64,000 nt of DNA from Phoenix dactylifera (Eukaryota > Streptophyta > Magnoliopsida > Arecales > Arecaceae), in assembly GCF_009389715.1 (NCBI RefSeq), contig NC_052400.1, positions 20,243,674 through 20,307,673 of the forward strand, written 5' to 3'. Position numbers and translations under genes: made by a program. Positions 8,194 through 20,100 of the stretch are shown here, in pieces (within the stretch, counting starts at the first letter, position 1; every line of letters starts with the position of its first letter). Below the pieces are notes generated by a model. That model searched no databases, was not told the DNA's origin, and saw only the letters and a program-made list of their open reading frames with translations.

Positions 8194-10108
8194 TCAATCC
8201 CTATGACGCCATCGTCGACGCGTGTACTGCTGTACGTCCGAATGAGAGGGTCCTGGATCCAAATGAGAGGGTGCTGTACTCGGGCCAGGCTCATCACCCA
8301 GAAGTACCTGATGCATCTGAGAAATAGCATCATATAGGTGCCCGGCACCTAGTGACGTAGCCTCTGAGGGACCCATCCGTACAATGTCGGTACTGATACC
8401 GAGTGCAGCTGCATTACGCCGCCGGTGCATGTCAGCATCATCATGACCTCCCCTAGCTCCAGAATGAGTACTCGAGCGCAGATGAGGAGGCTGAACTGCA
8501 ACGTGCGTGATACGGAGATACCACTCCATGTATCCCGGTACGCTGTCTGATGGCCGGGTAACTGGGTGGCTCCTGCTCGCCTGGCTCAGCACGTGGTCCT
8601 CCCACCGCTCCCAAAGCTGATCCATATAGGAGTAATGTATCCGGTACGAGCCTGCTGTGGAACCTCTGTTGGCTCGCGTAGGGGCTAGTGGCGCTCGAGG
8701 GATGGTCTGAATACGACCAAACTGTCTAAGAACCCTTTCTGGATGATAGGGTTCTACGATATCAAGGCACTTGATGGAGCCACTAAAAAATGCGACGGGT
8801 ATATATGGGCGATCTCCCCGAAGCCGATGATGGGGATCCCAAATAACCTGTAAAACAAAAGGTCCATTTCAGTTTTATACTATATCGCATATTAAATGTA
8901 CTGACAAACACAAGCAAATGGTAATATGATACGTACCTCATCGATGCTCAAAAGGTCCAATGACTCACGTAGAACCACTAAATGGTCCATCGTGGTACGG
9001 GATGGAGTACCGGGCATCCAGCGGTGCACGCGGGGACTGGCATCAGTATACTCGAGCGACGGGTGAGGACTGAGTGCTGGAAAATGCTCATAAATCCATG
9101 CCTGCAGAAGCGTCATATAACCACTGATCTGTCTCACTGATGACCTCGACGCAATCCCCAACTGCCGATACAAATATGCTAAGGCAGTTGTACCCCAGGC
9201 ATATGTGCTCACCCTATCCAGATCCCGCAGTAAACACAGATACGCTATAGGCACCCTGGTCCCACTCTTATCAGCAAAGAGTGTGCAGCCTAACAAAAAT
9301 AACAAATAGGCTCGTGCTGCACACTCTATCCTCTGCTGCCTGTCTCTATCAGATACAGAGTGAAACTGAGTCCTCAGCCACTCCATCCTCACAGACTGAC
9401 CGCGCGATGACAGTACCTCCTGACGCGCGTCTCCAGCTGACACCCCCAACAACTCCACAAGTAGCTCCTCAGCATCCCGATCACTCATCCTCTCAGGAGA
9501 AACTGATACTGAGGAACCTGCGACAGGAATCCCTAAAATGGCGGATACATCATCCAACGTGATAGTGATCTCGCCAAATGGTATATGGAAGGTGTTCGTC
9601 TCGGGCTGCCATCTCTCTACGAAGCCCGAAATCAGAATCTTATCGATGAATCGATAAGAGCACTGTACTAACTCTACGAGGCCCGACTGCCTCAATAGTG
9701 CTCTGAACCTGGTATTTGGTTGGTTTGAAGACCACCACTTCCATTCACCAACCTTGGCAGTATGGTTCATGCACTTTAGTGGAGCTCGTTCCTGTAATAT
9801 AAATGTATAATTACTACTACTTTATAAAACATCAATAAACAAAATATAATGCTATAACAAATAAACAATACCTGTTGCCTCCAGATGGAAGCTGCTATAT
9901 GCGTCCTGAAACTGATCAGGACGGACTCATCCTCTGGACCTCCTGGACATGGTCCAACGGACTCATCGTCTTCGCCCCTAGCGGGCATATCATCATGCTC
10001 TGACTCAGGAGAGTCCGATGGCATATGAGCAGGCTCGGGAGAAGCAATCCTAGCACGACGTCTCCTAGCTGACGCCGTAGGTCTAACTCCGGCGGGACGG
10101 GGATCCAT
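8194..10108 (-). CDS. Plant mobile domain (PMD) protein carried by the MULE, 581 aa, intact
   Basis: Three exons on the minus strand, 10108-9872, 9791-8937 and 8847-8194, join in phase 0 with GT/AG sites and give 581 residues without a stop. Exon 1 is a disordered leader (MDPRPAGVRPTASARRRRAR, then an acidic stretch). Exon 2 starts ERAPLKCMNHTAKVGEWKWW and contains LVELVQCSYRFIDKILISGF, VERWQPETNTFHIPFGEITI and TLDDVSAILGIPV, the signature of the plant aminotransferase-like/PMD family also found in MAIN and MAIL1. YLLFLLGCTLFADKSGTRVP and a second helical half follow. Exon 3 has the family's terminal HPERVLRQFGRIQTIP block and a low-complexity tail. MAIN/MAIL1 act in genome stability and silencing of repeats; whether a transposon-encoded PMD antagonises or imitates them is unknown. 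It converges on the FAR1-OTU gene, like mudrB on mudrA. Intactness suggests recent or selected function. Confidence 0.85.
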
Positions 10109-10169
10109 GTCTGAAAATATAGAAATTCAATGTTAGGCTATATCAAAGAAAATAATTCAATTGCATACA

Positions 10170-10440
10170 TAAATGTTCGGCACAAAATTCAGCACGGCAC
10201 GCACCAGAACCCTTCTGTTCGGCTGCACAGTGCCGAACAGAAGGCTTCTGTTCGGCTTCACAGAGCCGGACAGAACCATTCTGTTCGGCACCGTGCAGCC
10301 GAACAGAAGGCTTCTGTTCGGCACCGTGCAGCCGAACAGAAGGCTTCTGTTCGGTTGAGTGTTGCCGAACAGAGGGCTTCTGTTCGGCACTGTTCAGCCG
10401 AACAGAACCCTTCTGTTCGGCGATCCAGTGCCGAACGGAG
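10170..10440. repeat. Right array of 25-bp palindromes (period ~33 bp)
   Basis: About seven to eight units with the same arms (GCCGAACAGAAG and CTTCTGTTCGGC) as the left array and spacers such as tgcacagt and accgtgca. Array borders are mirrored: gcgtgccgtgctgaatttt (about 6055) matches the complement of 10175-10200, and gctccgttcggcactggat (about 5840) matches the complement near 10425. The arrays are therefore part of the inverted ends. Unit number differs between sides, so they evolve independently by slippage. Confidence 0.93.
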
Positions 10441-10538
10441 CACTGGAGGCGGGGGGGCGGGGAGCTACCTCGACGTGGTCGTGGAGGCGCCGGCGAGGTG
10501 CTCGTTGCTCGGGAGATGGCTGGGGAGGTGGTTCCGGG

Positions 10539-10597
10539 AGAATGCCGGCGACGAGAGGGAGAAGGGGAGAATGCCGGCGACGAGAGGGAGAAGGGGG
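10539..10597. repeat. Tandem duplication of a 30-bp unit in the right MULE arm
   Basis: gagaatgccggcgacgagag with ggagaagggg is present twice in succession. It lies in a strongly G-rich, asymmetric stretch (10440-10850) with no matching GC-rich block in the left arm. Confidence 0.85.
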
Positions 10598-10739
10598 AAC
10601 GGGGGGGTTTTGGGCGAGGGAGAAGGGGGAGACGGAGGGGGTTTGGCCGCCGGCGAGGTGCTTGAGGTTCTTGAGGCGAAGTTTTTTGGGGGGAAGGGAG
10701 AAGCCGGCTGGAGTGGAGTTTTGGAGGGGAAGAGCGGGG

Positions 10740-10877
10740 TTGGGGGGGGTTTGGGGGGTGTAGAGAGCAATTTAGGTGAGGGGGTGGGGAGGGTGAAGGG
10801 TAATTTAGGATTTTTCAATTTTTTAGGGGTGTCCTTAGCAAATGGGGGGGTGTAGAGAGTATTTAATTTTTTTTTAA
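10740..10877. repeat. Subterminal TIR-like repeats inside the right end
   Basis: Besides the true end, shorter related motifs occur just inside: ggggtgtccttagcaaatgg followed by ggggggtgtagagagtattt (about 10826-10863), and ggggggtgtagagagcaattt near 10752. Both resemble the terminal order ggggtgtcctgagcaatcgg, ggggggtgtatttagaac. They could be extra transposase binding sites or remains of nested end duplications. Confidence 0.7.
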
Positions 10878-10923
10878 TTTTTGGGGGGTGTCCTGAGCAA
10901 TCGGGGGGGTGTATTTAGAACTA
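10878..10923 (-). repeat. Right terminal inverted repeat of the MULE, perfect core
   Basis: Reverse complement of 5492-5537 over all 46 bases, ending gtgtatttagaacta. The following genomic DNA (taagttcgaggcagg) leads within about 100 bp into the RGGA promoter and leader. Confidence 0.92.
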
Positions 10924-11023
10924 TAAGTTCGAGGCAGGTGCCTGCCCGATATTAGGCCGTCGGTATCGGCTAGGGTTCTTCACTTCTTCTCGTGCTCTCG
11001 CACGCTCCTGCCCGCCGCCCCAA

Positions 11024-11032
11024 AAACCCTAG
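11024..11032 (+). promoter_or_regulatory. Telo-box (AAACCCTAG) upstream of RGGA
   Basis: AAACCCTAG lies about 170 bp before the start codon, and a reverse-strand relative (ctagggtt) lies near 10970. Telo-boxes are common near the transcription start of plant translation and RNA-binding genes, which fits the gene downstream. No TATA box is evident. Function is inferred from motif and place. Confidence 0.45.
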
Positions 11033-11199
11033 CTCTGTCCAATCCAATCCGAAGGGAGCTTCTTCGCGTCGATCCTAGGATTTGATGGCGATCGATTCAT
11101 CCAGAATCATCATCTTCTCCCTCCGTTGATCCCTGCGTTGGGTTTCTGCGATCCCCTCCGATCCCGCCTGTAACCCCCCCCCCCTCCCAACCTTCGGAC

Positions 11200-14100
11200 A
11201 TGGCCTCCGCGAACCCTTTCGATCTCCTAGGAGACGACGACAACGACGATCCTTCTCAGCTGATCGCCGTCCAGCTGCAGAAGATCGCCACCAAGAAGCC
11301 CGCCCCCGCCGCTGCCCCTCCGGCGGCCGCCAAGCTTCCGTCCAAGCCGATTCCTCCTGTCCAAGCCGGTGGGTTCTATATGTCGTTCGAACGTTTCTGT
11401 GTCATTCTTTGTCAATGGGTTCTTCTGTGACAGTTTCCTAGTTTTTGTCGCTCGGAGCTATTTTTTAAATTAAATCTGGGATTTTTATTCTGGATTTTTT
11501 TGTTAAACCTTGCCGAGTTTTATATTCACGGTTACTTTCTGTTTTCCTTTTGGCGTGTTTGGATTTACAGTGAGGGAGGCGAGGAGCAATGCACCACCAG
11601 CACGAGGTGGTGCCGGTCGAGGTGGACCCGGGCGTGGTAGGGGTGGGCGTGGAGGTAGGGTTGGACCAAATAGAGAATTTGGTGATGGGAATGCCGATGG
11701 ATTTACTGGGACTTATGGCAGCGGCAGCATTGGCGAGGGGGGGGATGCTGGCAAAGCTTTTGAGAGGGAGCGTGGAGGTCATGCCTCACAAAGGCAGCCA
11801 TACCGTGGTGGTCGGCGCGGCGGATATGGCAACGAAGAGGCTGGGGTTGACTCTGGACGACCTCTACGGAGGGTTTATGAGCGACGCAGCGGAACTGGCC
11901 GCGGTTATGAGATGAAACGGGAAGGTGCAGGGCGTGCGAATTGGGGAACTTCGACTGATGATGCGCTTGCACAGTTAAGATGCATCTTTCATGGGATAAT
12001 GTTGTTTTTATGGGTTTTATTTAGATATGCCTTTTTCTTTATGGAGTTACACTCACTGCTATAAATGTTTGACGGAATAGGGTGACAGAGGGTAGTGTGA
12101 ACACTGATGAGAAGGTTGTAAGCCCTGAGAAGCAGCCAGAGCAGGAAGATGCACCATCCTCTGAGGCAAATAAGGATAACAAGGAGGGTGAAGTAAACGA
12201 GGCAGATGAAAAAGAGCCAGAAGAGGAGGTATGCCTGTCACCACTTTTATATCCGTTTCTTTATTTACTAGTGGATTATATGTTGGATGATTGGGCCCCA
12301 AAAACTCCTTTGGCAATGCAGCAAAGCATTTCTTTCTTTACATCCTATGGAAGCATTCACATGCCCAGTAATGTCATTAGTCTAGTTTGTTTCTTTGTCG
12401 GTGTATGGTATTTTTCTGACTCGAGTTTGTACCTAGCTGCAAATATGCTAGAACATCAACTTTGAGAGTCATCTCAAAGTTGTAACAACAACAAAAAAAG
12501 AAGTTAAAATGAAGTTAGTGTTCTTGTTGTTCAACAAAATGCATTTTGCATTGTCGAAATCAAGGTTCACCGTCTTGGAACTGAATCCTCTACCAGTGCC
12601 ACACTAGCATAGTGTCGGTACGGTACGATATGAGTATCGGTATCAAATCGATACGGTATGGTATGCTCCGTACTTTCTTGTTTGGGCTGGTTTGGCGTAC
12701 CATGGTTGAAATTGATCTTGTTTCAATGGTCTCAATGGTCTCCAATTTTTATGTATTATTTGGAGATCATACTTGAAGAATCATGCATTGGTCCAATCAT
12801 AACTTAAGTAGGATTTGAGTATGCGCTACATAATTTATGATCATCCTTCCAACTAAAACTAGCCTCACAAGCTAAAAGTGAAGGTAAAGAAAAGAGGAAA
12901 ATAGGAGGAAGATACAATAGCATTAAATTGAAAACAATGAGCTGGCACATAAATCTCCATAGCAACTTTGATTATGTTTTCTCATGAATCATTTTATATA
13001 TTAAAGAATTCAGGTAATTTACACTTGTATTTCTACCCAGGCAGCATGCCATTGACTAAGTGCATCACTGCAAACTTCACCTCTTTTTACCTCTCTTATT
13101 TCAGATATATAAGAGAAGACTATTTTTTGCTTTTTGACATGTTCTCCTAACTATAGTAACTAGATAGTTTTTATTAAGATTCACCAAAGCAGTACTAGAG
13201 GTCGTATTAGCTAGCGACCGGTTCGATGCGGTATCGATACGTACCATACCAATCCTAGGTGCACCGAACCATGGGGGAGGGGGGAGGAGAGGGAGGGAGA
13301 GAAGGAGAGGGAGGGAGAGGGGCTTATGGCGAGTGGGAAGAGGAGGTGTGGGAGGACAAGAGAGAGGGGCGGTGAGGGAGGGAGATAGAGAGAAAAAAAA
13401 GAGGAGGGCTATAAAGAGGGGAAGAGAGCTAAAGAGGGGCTTACCTTGCCAGTGGTATCAATCAAAGGTCTCAATTTCTAGCCCCAACCATCGATTGGAG
13501 GTGGAGATGATGGTGTGGGCTAGGGGTTCAAATGAGCCAAGTAGCTTGCGAGCTATCCAAGCTCAACTTGACTTGACTCGGCTATTACTGAGCTCAAGTT
13601 GAGCTCGAGTAGCAAAATACTTGGCTTGAAGGTTTGCAAACCTAGTCAAGTGTATATATATATATATTTAATAATATTATATTATATTTATAATATATAT
13701 TATTATTTTAATATTTTAAAAATACCATATTTGTTTTTTTTAATTTGACCGAATATCTAAATTTTAATCATATTTTGTAATTATGATTAAGGCTCAAATT
13801 TGAGCTCGAACTCAAGCTCGAGTATAGCTCAGTTGATATTCGAGTCGAGTCGAGTCAAGTCGATCTCGAGTATTACGTTTTTTTGACTGAATCGAGTTCG
13901 AGTTTGGATATTAAAACTTGATCAATCTCAAGTCGAGTTTTGAGACTGAATATTTTGAATTGAGTCAAGCCTCTAGCTACTTAACTCGACTTGATTGCAC
14001 CCTGTGTGAGGGTTTCTATGGCATCAATTCAGAATGATGATGCCATCTTCAGCATTGCTGAAGGACTATTGTGTTAGCATCGAAGAAGGGGACGAGAGCA

Positions 14101-17100
14101 AGTGCAGTCAAAGCGGCCGAAGAAAGGACGAAGAAGTTTTTATAAGCTAAACCAACCCAAATAGCCGAACTATCCTGATGTCGTGTAGATTTGGTGTGGT
14201 ACAAGACAAACTACCTAGATTTGGATCGCTTTGGAAATGTTGGTTCTCGTAGTTAGGGATATGATATGACATAGGAAGGAATGTATATTAAAACTTTGGG
14301 TCAGTCATCACCTACACTATGTTGGAGAGGGTTCCACAGAACAAGTGTTCTTGGAAATGCAGTTAGTAAGATGGAATTATATTAATAAAGAGTAACTAGA
14401 TAATCATTTAGATGATTCGGATGTTTATATTGGTTAGAGGTGAAAGATCTTTGTTTTCTTTTGTACTTAGCCATTTTTTGTACTTTTTAAAAGAAAATTT
14501 AAATTATCTTGTTTGTTATTTGCCAAAATTTTTATAGGTGGCTAATAGCATGATCCTTATTAGATATCAGTTTTGTATCATCAACAAAAAAAGGGTTGAG
14601 GAATATTTATTGTGGCATAGCAACAAGACTTATATGACATAAGGTAGTCTTTTGTTGCAATAATGGAGGGTGCTTTGATTAATTTCTGTTATGCAGCTCT
14701 ATGCTAACATGCATTTGACCCTATTGATTGCTCTACTTTTACATTTTACCTGCTTTTTCTTGCTCCTTTGGCTTCCACTGTTGCCCATCCATCAACTCTC
14801 AGATGAACAATCTCTGAAAACAGTGTTACTTAAAGCAACCCAAATTTCATCTCTGATGAAACTTTCTTGTCCATTGAGTCCTTCAAGAATAGGGTGACCT
14901 ATTCTTTTCTAAGATCATATATTCTCTATTAATTGTTACGCTCATGTGCTCCCTTGATTTTAGCCATCATCATTACTAGACCAATTTTTAACTGGGTAAT
15001 TCTATTACTTGCATAATTTTGAATTTTGCATTTCTAAAAGAACTCCTAGTGAAATGCATCATTTGGTTCTAATTATTATAGTACTTGTGCCTCATAGCCA
15101 CTTTAGTTCCGGTACATTTTCTTTGAAAAAACCTGACTAGTTTACTCTAAATCCCTCTAAAATGATGTCCTAGTTTTTCACTACAAAGCCTACTTTCAAC
15201 TCCTGTCCTAGAGAGGCTCCAGATTTGTCCATCAGGTTTGGAACATAGAATAAATCAAAAGATTAAACTCATGGCATACGAAGGGGTTGTGGATCTGAGC
15301 TGTTTCTAAATTTTTCCAGTGATCATAGTGCAAGCCACTGCCTCCCATATTTTTCTTCTGGCTCTTTCACGCGGAGGATCGCTGCTTCTTAATAAATTTG
15401 GAAACATGTCAATGGATCAACTGGACAACTACTTCTCATGTGTGGATTGTTCTTATGGGAAGTATCTGTTTGAGCTTATCTCATGAGATTGCTTTCATCT
15501 TATTTTGTACCTCATCTATTTTGGCACTTCAACTTCTTATGCAAGACTCATACCAACTTTTCACTTGTCACGCACCCATTGTTCATAGAACTAAGTCCAT
15601 ACTCTTTATTTTGCTTATGGGTATCTTTTTAGATCTTGTCTCATGAGATTTCGTTCATCCTATTTCATGCTTCATTTATCTTGTTACTTCAAATCCTTAT
15701 GCAAGGGTTATATCAACTTTTCACTTGTTACACACCCATTGTTCATAGAACTAAATCCATACTCTTTATTTTGCTTAAGGTTGTGCAGTTTGATTGAGGT
15801 ATCTTTTTCATTCTTGTCTCATAAGATTGCCTTCGTCTTATTGAATACTTCATTTATCTTGACGCTTCAACTTCTTAAGCAGCGCTTATATCAACTTTTC
15901 ACTTGTTACACACCTATTGTTCATAGAACAAAGTCCATGTTTGCTTATGGTTGTTAAGTTTGATAGGTAATGGGATTACCTGGTGCATTGATGTATACTC
16001 ATTACTTCATATAAAAACTACTTCCATGTAACTTGAGATGTGCTAGTTTAATACTTTACATTAATCTAAAACTTTTTTTAAGCTTGTCTTGAGGCAATGG
16101 TTTGTCTAAGTTTTCTTATAATTATTTTAAATTTCTCTTTAGGACTTGTGTACGGAATCCCAACTCTTTAAGCAAGCTTTCCAAGGTTCCAAGTGTGCAA
16201 TGCAATTCTTTAGGAAATGAATGCTCTTCATATCCTCTTCTCCTTGTCCGCTCATGTAAATTAATGGCTTCAATATACAAATCAACAATGTGGGAATCCC
16301 TTCATCTTGTTATAATATCACTTTGTGCAAAAAAACTCCTCTTGAAATGAGTGAATGGGTATGTAGCCGGCTTTTTAGAATCAGTAGTTTATTGGGATGG
16401 GGGGTTGGTTTTTGCAGATCAACTAACTTTATGTTGTGAGGGTGCCAACTAGTTTAGTTGGTGAAATCACCAGAGATTGGGGACCAGTCATTGAGTCCTG
16501 CCCTCACCTTGATTTTGGTCAGGTCCTCTTGTTCTAGTTTTCAGAAAACTAGTTTTATGTTGTACCAAATGTGAGAAAATTTTTACTATTGTCTTTGTCA
16601 CCTTGAACAAAAGTATTTCCCTCTATACTATTGTTGTTTGCAAGAAGGACCTTAGGAATTGTATTAAATTATTCTTTTGGTATAACTTCTCATTATGTCT
16701 TAGGAGAGAAAACATTATGCCTTTTCTTTTCCCCTTTATTCAATGCTTAGTATCTTGTATCGGGAGGTCACGTGGGAGGAGATTCATTAGGTTCAAAGTG
16801 GAGAACTGAAACTCTTGAAAGTTTTTTTGGGTAAGCAAACACCTGGGAAGTGGGGTTGAGAGTGAGTGTTTTCTGAAGTGGATGCGACACTGTAACAAAA
16901 TAGTGCTTCTTTGAATATTTGATATATCATCATTGATTAAGTTTTTGTTGAGTGAATGCTATACTTACTATGTCCTTCTGCCATAAGCAACAACTATTCT
17001 TAACTGTTTCATTATAAGTAAATGTACCACCATGATTTGCCATCTTGCCTTTGAGAGAATCAATTGGCCAGCTGGTTCATAAGCTTGGACGTGCTGCTTT

Positions 17101-20100
17101 GGTTCCATTGCAAGCATATATTAAAAACTTTCTAAAGCTCTCTATACTTGTTGCTGGTGAGAAGGGCCTTGAATATTGCATCTAGCATTTTGTTTTTCCA
17201 AATAACTTTTTATTTCTTTAGGGGCTGGGTTTTTATCTGTACCGTATATAGCCAATCTAGTCTTTTATGATGTGAAACCGGAGGTGCATGCATGCAGTTG
17301 ATTTTAAACAGTCCAATGGGCCCTGATTGAGCAACCGCTAACCCCTTATTTTGGGTTCTCATTGGATTGTAACTGGCCATTTTAATCCCGTTGTGGTGGT
17401 TTCAGCAAAAATTGACTGAGACTGATCATATTTGCCATTGCTATTCTATATATGGCTTTTGTGTCATCTTGGGATCATTTTGTCATTTTCTAAGTACATG
17501 TGAAAAATTAGTGTATATTTTGGGTTATATTTGTTTCTTTATGAATTTTGATGCATGTAGTGGCATTCCTCGTCAATGCAAGCTACACATTCGTAGTAAA
17601 TTTTTGGACTCACCAAGTCTTGGCAATAATTTGCTAATTATTATGAGTAATCTAAATAACCTGTATTTATCATCCTAAATTCAGAAAGATACAAGTTAAT
17701 GGAGGAAGAAACCTATTTTAATAGCAATTGCAAGTAAATTAAAAATCCAAAATAGAAGAAAAGTAAACCTTGATTCTACATATAATTGCTTTTCTACAAT
17801 AGATGGTGTGGAATGGAAATGAATTGTTTCTATTCAAGATTTGGACATTTTATTGTTAACAGGGCCCCTATGCTTTCTAGTACCCATGAAGTTTTTTCTT
17901 AAGATTAAGCATATAGACTCGTTTGGAAACTTTGGGAACATTAAAAGAAATTGGGTGTGTCAAAAAAATTGAGCTCGAATTAAGTTTTAAGCTTGGATCA
18001 TTGAGTTAGATGAGCTATATATAAATGCAGTCATATTTAGACTTTCTTTGAATGTAATTCATTTGATGGTAATCATAAAAAGTTCATAACCTTTTTTAAA
18101 GAAAAATCTTTTTACTCTGGATTGTTACACGTGTGTTAGATAACTAGTTAGCTATCAAGCGATTGGATAGTGCAGTCATACTTCAATTCTTCACCATATT
18201 CATTAGCTTTTAATATATATTTTTAAAAAGTACAGCCTTTTTAGCCGAAAAAACTGAATGGTACATCCAGTAAATCCAAACAACATACGCAAAATGTTTT
18301 AGTGTATGTTTCGTGGCATGCTTTAATTTTTCTATCATTGTCCTAATATTCATTGATATTTTGTTCAAAACTTTAGAACTCAAAGTAAAACTGTCAATAC
18401 TGCCTCGACTGTCAAGACCAAAAATGGATGGACCCAGATGATATAGAATCACGTTTCTATCTGTTGGCATACACTTAATAGTAGCTATGTTATGGCCAAT
18501 CCAAAGGGTCTTGCATAGTGCTGAGTCAAGTGCAATTGCAGGCACTCCATTTCACCTGGCCTACATATACTTTTTGTTGTGGCAACATCAAGGAATTGGC
18601 ACGCTCTTCATATCACGCACAATTCAGAAAACTGCCATACATCTCGGTGTCATGTATCATATGTAGAATATCTTATGATGTAGCTTTCAGATCTGGTGAT
18701 CAAACACATATTGGAACCTCTAGCGTATGCAAAAACCAAATCAAGACCATGAAAATGCTGAAGTCATGAAAATGGAATCAACAGGTCCTACTGAAAGCAT
18801 AAGTGAATTTTTGTGCCTTGGGTGCAATCCATATCTTCTATTACTTTGCGGCCGATCCAAAGGGGCTTGCATGGCATGAGCCAACAGCATATGCAAGCGC
18901 TCCATTTCACCCGGCCTAAATATACTTGTGGTAGCATCAAAGAATTGGCATGTTTTTCATGTTTTGTGCAATACAACAAGCTGCCATACATTATCAATTT
19001 TATATTATGTATATAATATGCTGATGTAGTTTCAGATCTGGTGATCAAACATGCATTGGTAGCTCTTGTTTAGCCTTGTCATTGAATTTTTCTGTTCATT
19101 TCTTGACTTAGTTGTTACATTTCTGTACTTCTAGATCCTATTCAAGATTTTTTTTTCAAGTATATATATTTTTAAGGCATTTTAGTTCTTCTAGATTCTA
19201 TTCAACAGTTTAGATTTCTTTTTCTCAACTTATCTTTAATTGAATTAGGTAGCGCATGTAAATTCCATTTTTCCCTGCTTTTGTGTATTTTTTATCATAT
19301 GTGCATGCATTCGTAAGTTTCATATATATGACCCCACTGCAGAATTATGATGTTATGATATTAATTATGTCCAGTCCATTTAAGTTGTGCTCTAGACAGT
19401 TTACTTCCGTGGCTAGGAGTCATTTATGGGGATGAACCAAAAATGATTTTTGGCCTACTTCCGCTACCTTTTATTACGACAAGTAGATGCTCCTTTGTGC
19501 TGCTAGAAAAGTGGCAGCAGGTTCCAGTCTTGACCTCTTCTTTCATTCACAATGCTTTCTCGACCATAGTCCAGAAACAAGGTATCCTTTATTTTTTATT
19601 CTGTGTAGAGAAGTTGGTAGGAAAACTGATAGAACCTTTTGCATATATGAAAATCACATGTACATTCCAGAATGAAATTATGACACTTGGAAATTGTTTG
19701 CTTGGCAGGCTTACTTAATAGGTTTACTCAAGACCTAAAATAAATGAATTATGGAAGGAAATTATCTAGTTCTTGTATTGGAAAATCTAATTGGTCTTAA
19801 AATCTGAAAAATGAGTATTATTGAAATCAGGTTTCACCCTTTTTTTTTTTGTAGCACTCTGGTCTCCATGAAACATTGCGTTTATGTTTATTGCATGACT
19901 GGAACAGACTGTTGAAATACCCCTCAGAAAACCACGAGAAGCAAATGAATTCAATTGTTGCTCATTGAAATCATTTTGCACTTATTGTATATGTTTAGTT
20001 TAAATTCATTCAATTTCACTTACATCTTACCATTTTGCACGTATGTAGTTCTCTTGGGGACTTTTTTTTCCCATTTGTTTCCAACATTGGTTCGTCTGCA

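Larger units (their letters stand above)
5492..10923. mobile_element. Mutator-like DNA transposon (MULE) with FAR1-OTU and PMD genes
   Basis: The ends are a 46-bp perfect inverted repeat starting TAGTTCTAAATACAC (5492-5537 and 10878-10923). Inside it, longer but diverged inverted sequence continues and includes palindrome arrays (about 5835-6090 and 10170-10440), so the full TIRs span roughly 600-750 bp, as in TIR-type MULEs. Two genes run inward and converge: a FAR1 zinc finger plus OTU protease gene from the left, and a plant mobile domain gene from the right. FAR1-type fingers and OTU proteases are known partners of MULE transposases, and PMD genes are known to be carried by transposons; that is the basis for the class. 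No MULE transposase core or SWIM finger is found, so this copy should be non-autonomous. I could not find a convincing 9-bp target duplication (left flank actaatggg, right flank taagttcga), so the superfamily assignment rests on content and end structure. Confidence 0.8.

Noticed and set aside
10130..10855. Open frame of 241 codons over the right palindrome array and G-rich arm
   Set aside because: Repeat-derived peptides followed by Gly/Arg/Glu from a G-rich tract; alternative frames are equally open. No domain content.
11465..11972. Minus-strand and second plus-strand ORFs over RGGA exon 2
   Set aside because: Shadows of the GC-rich RGG-coding exon; the sense frame fits the HABP4 family and splices in phase.
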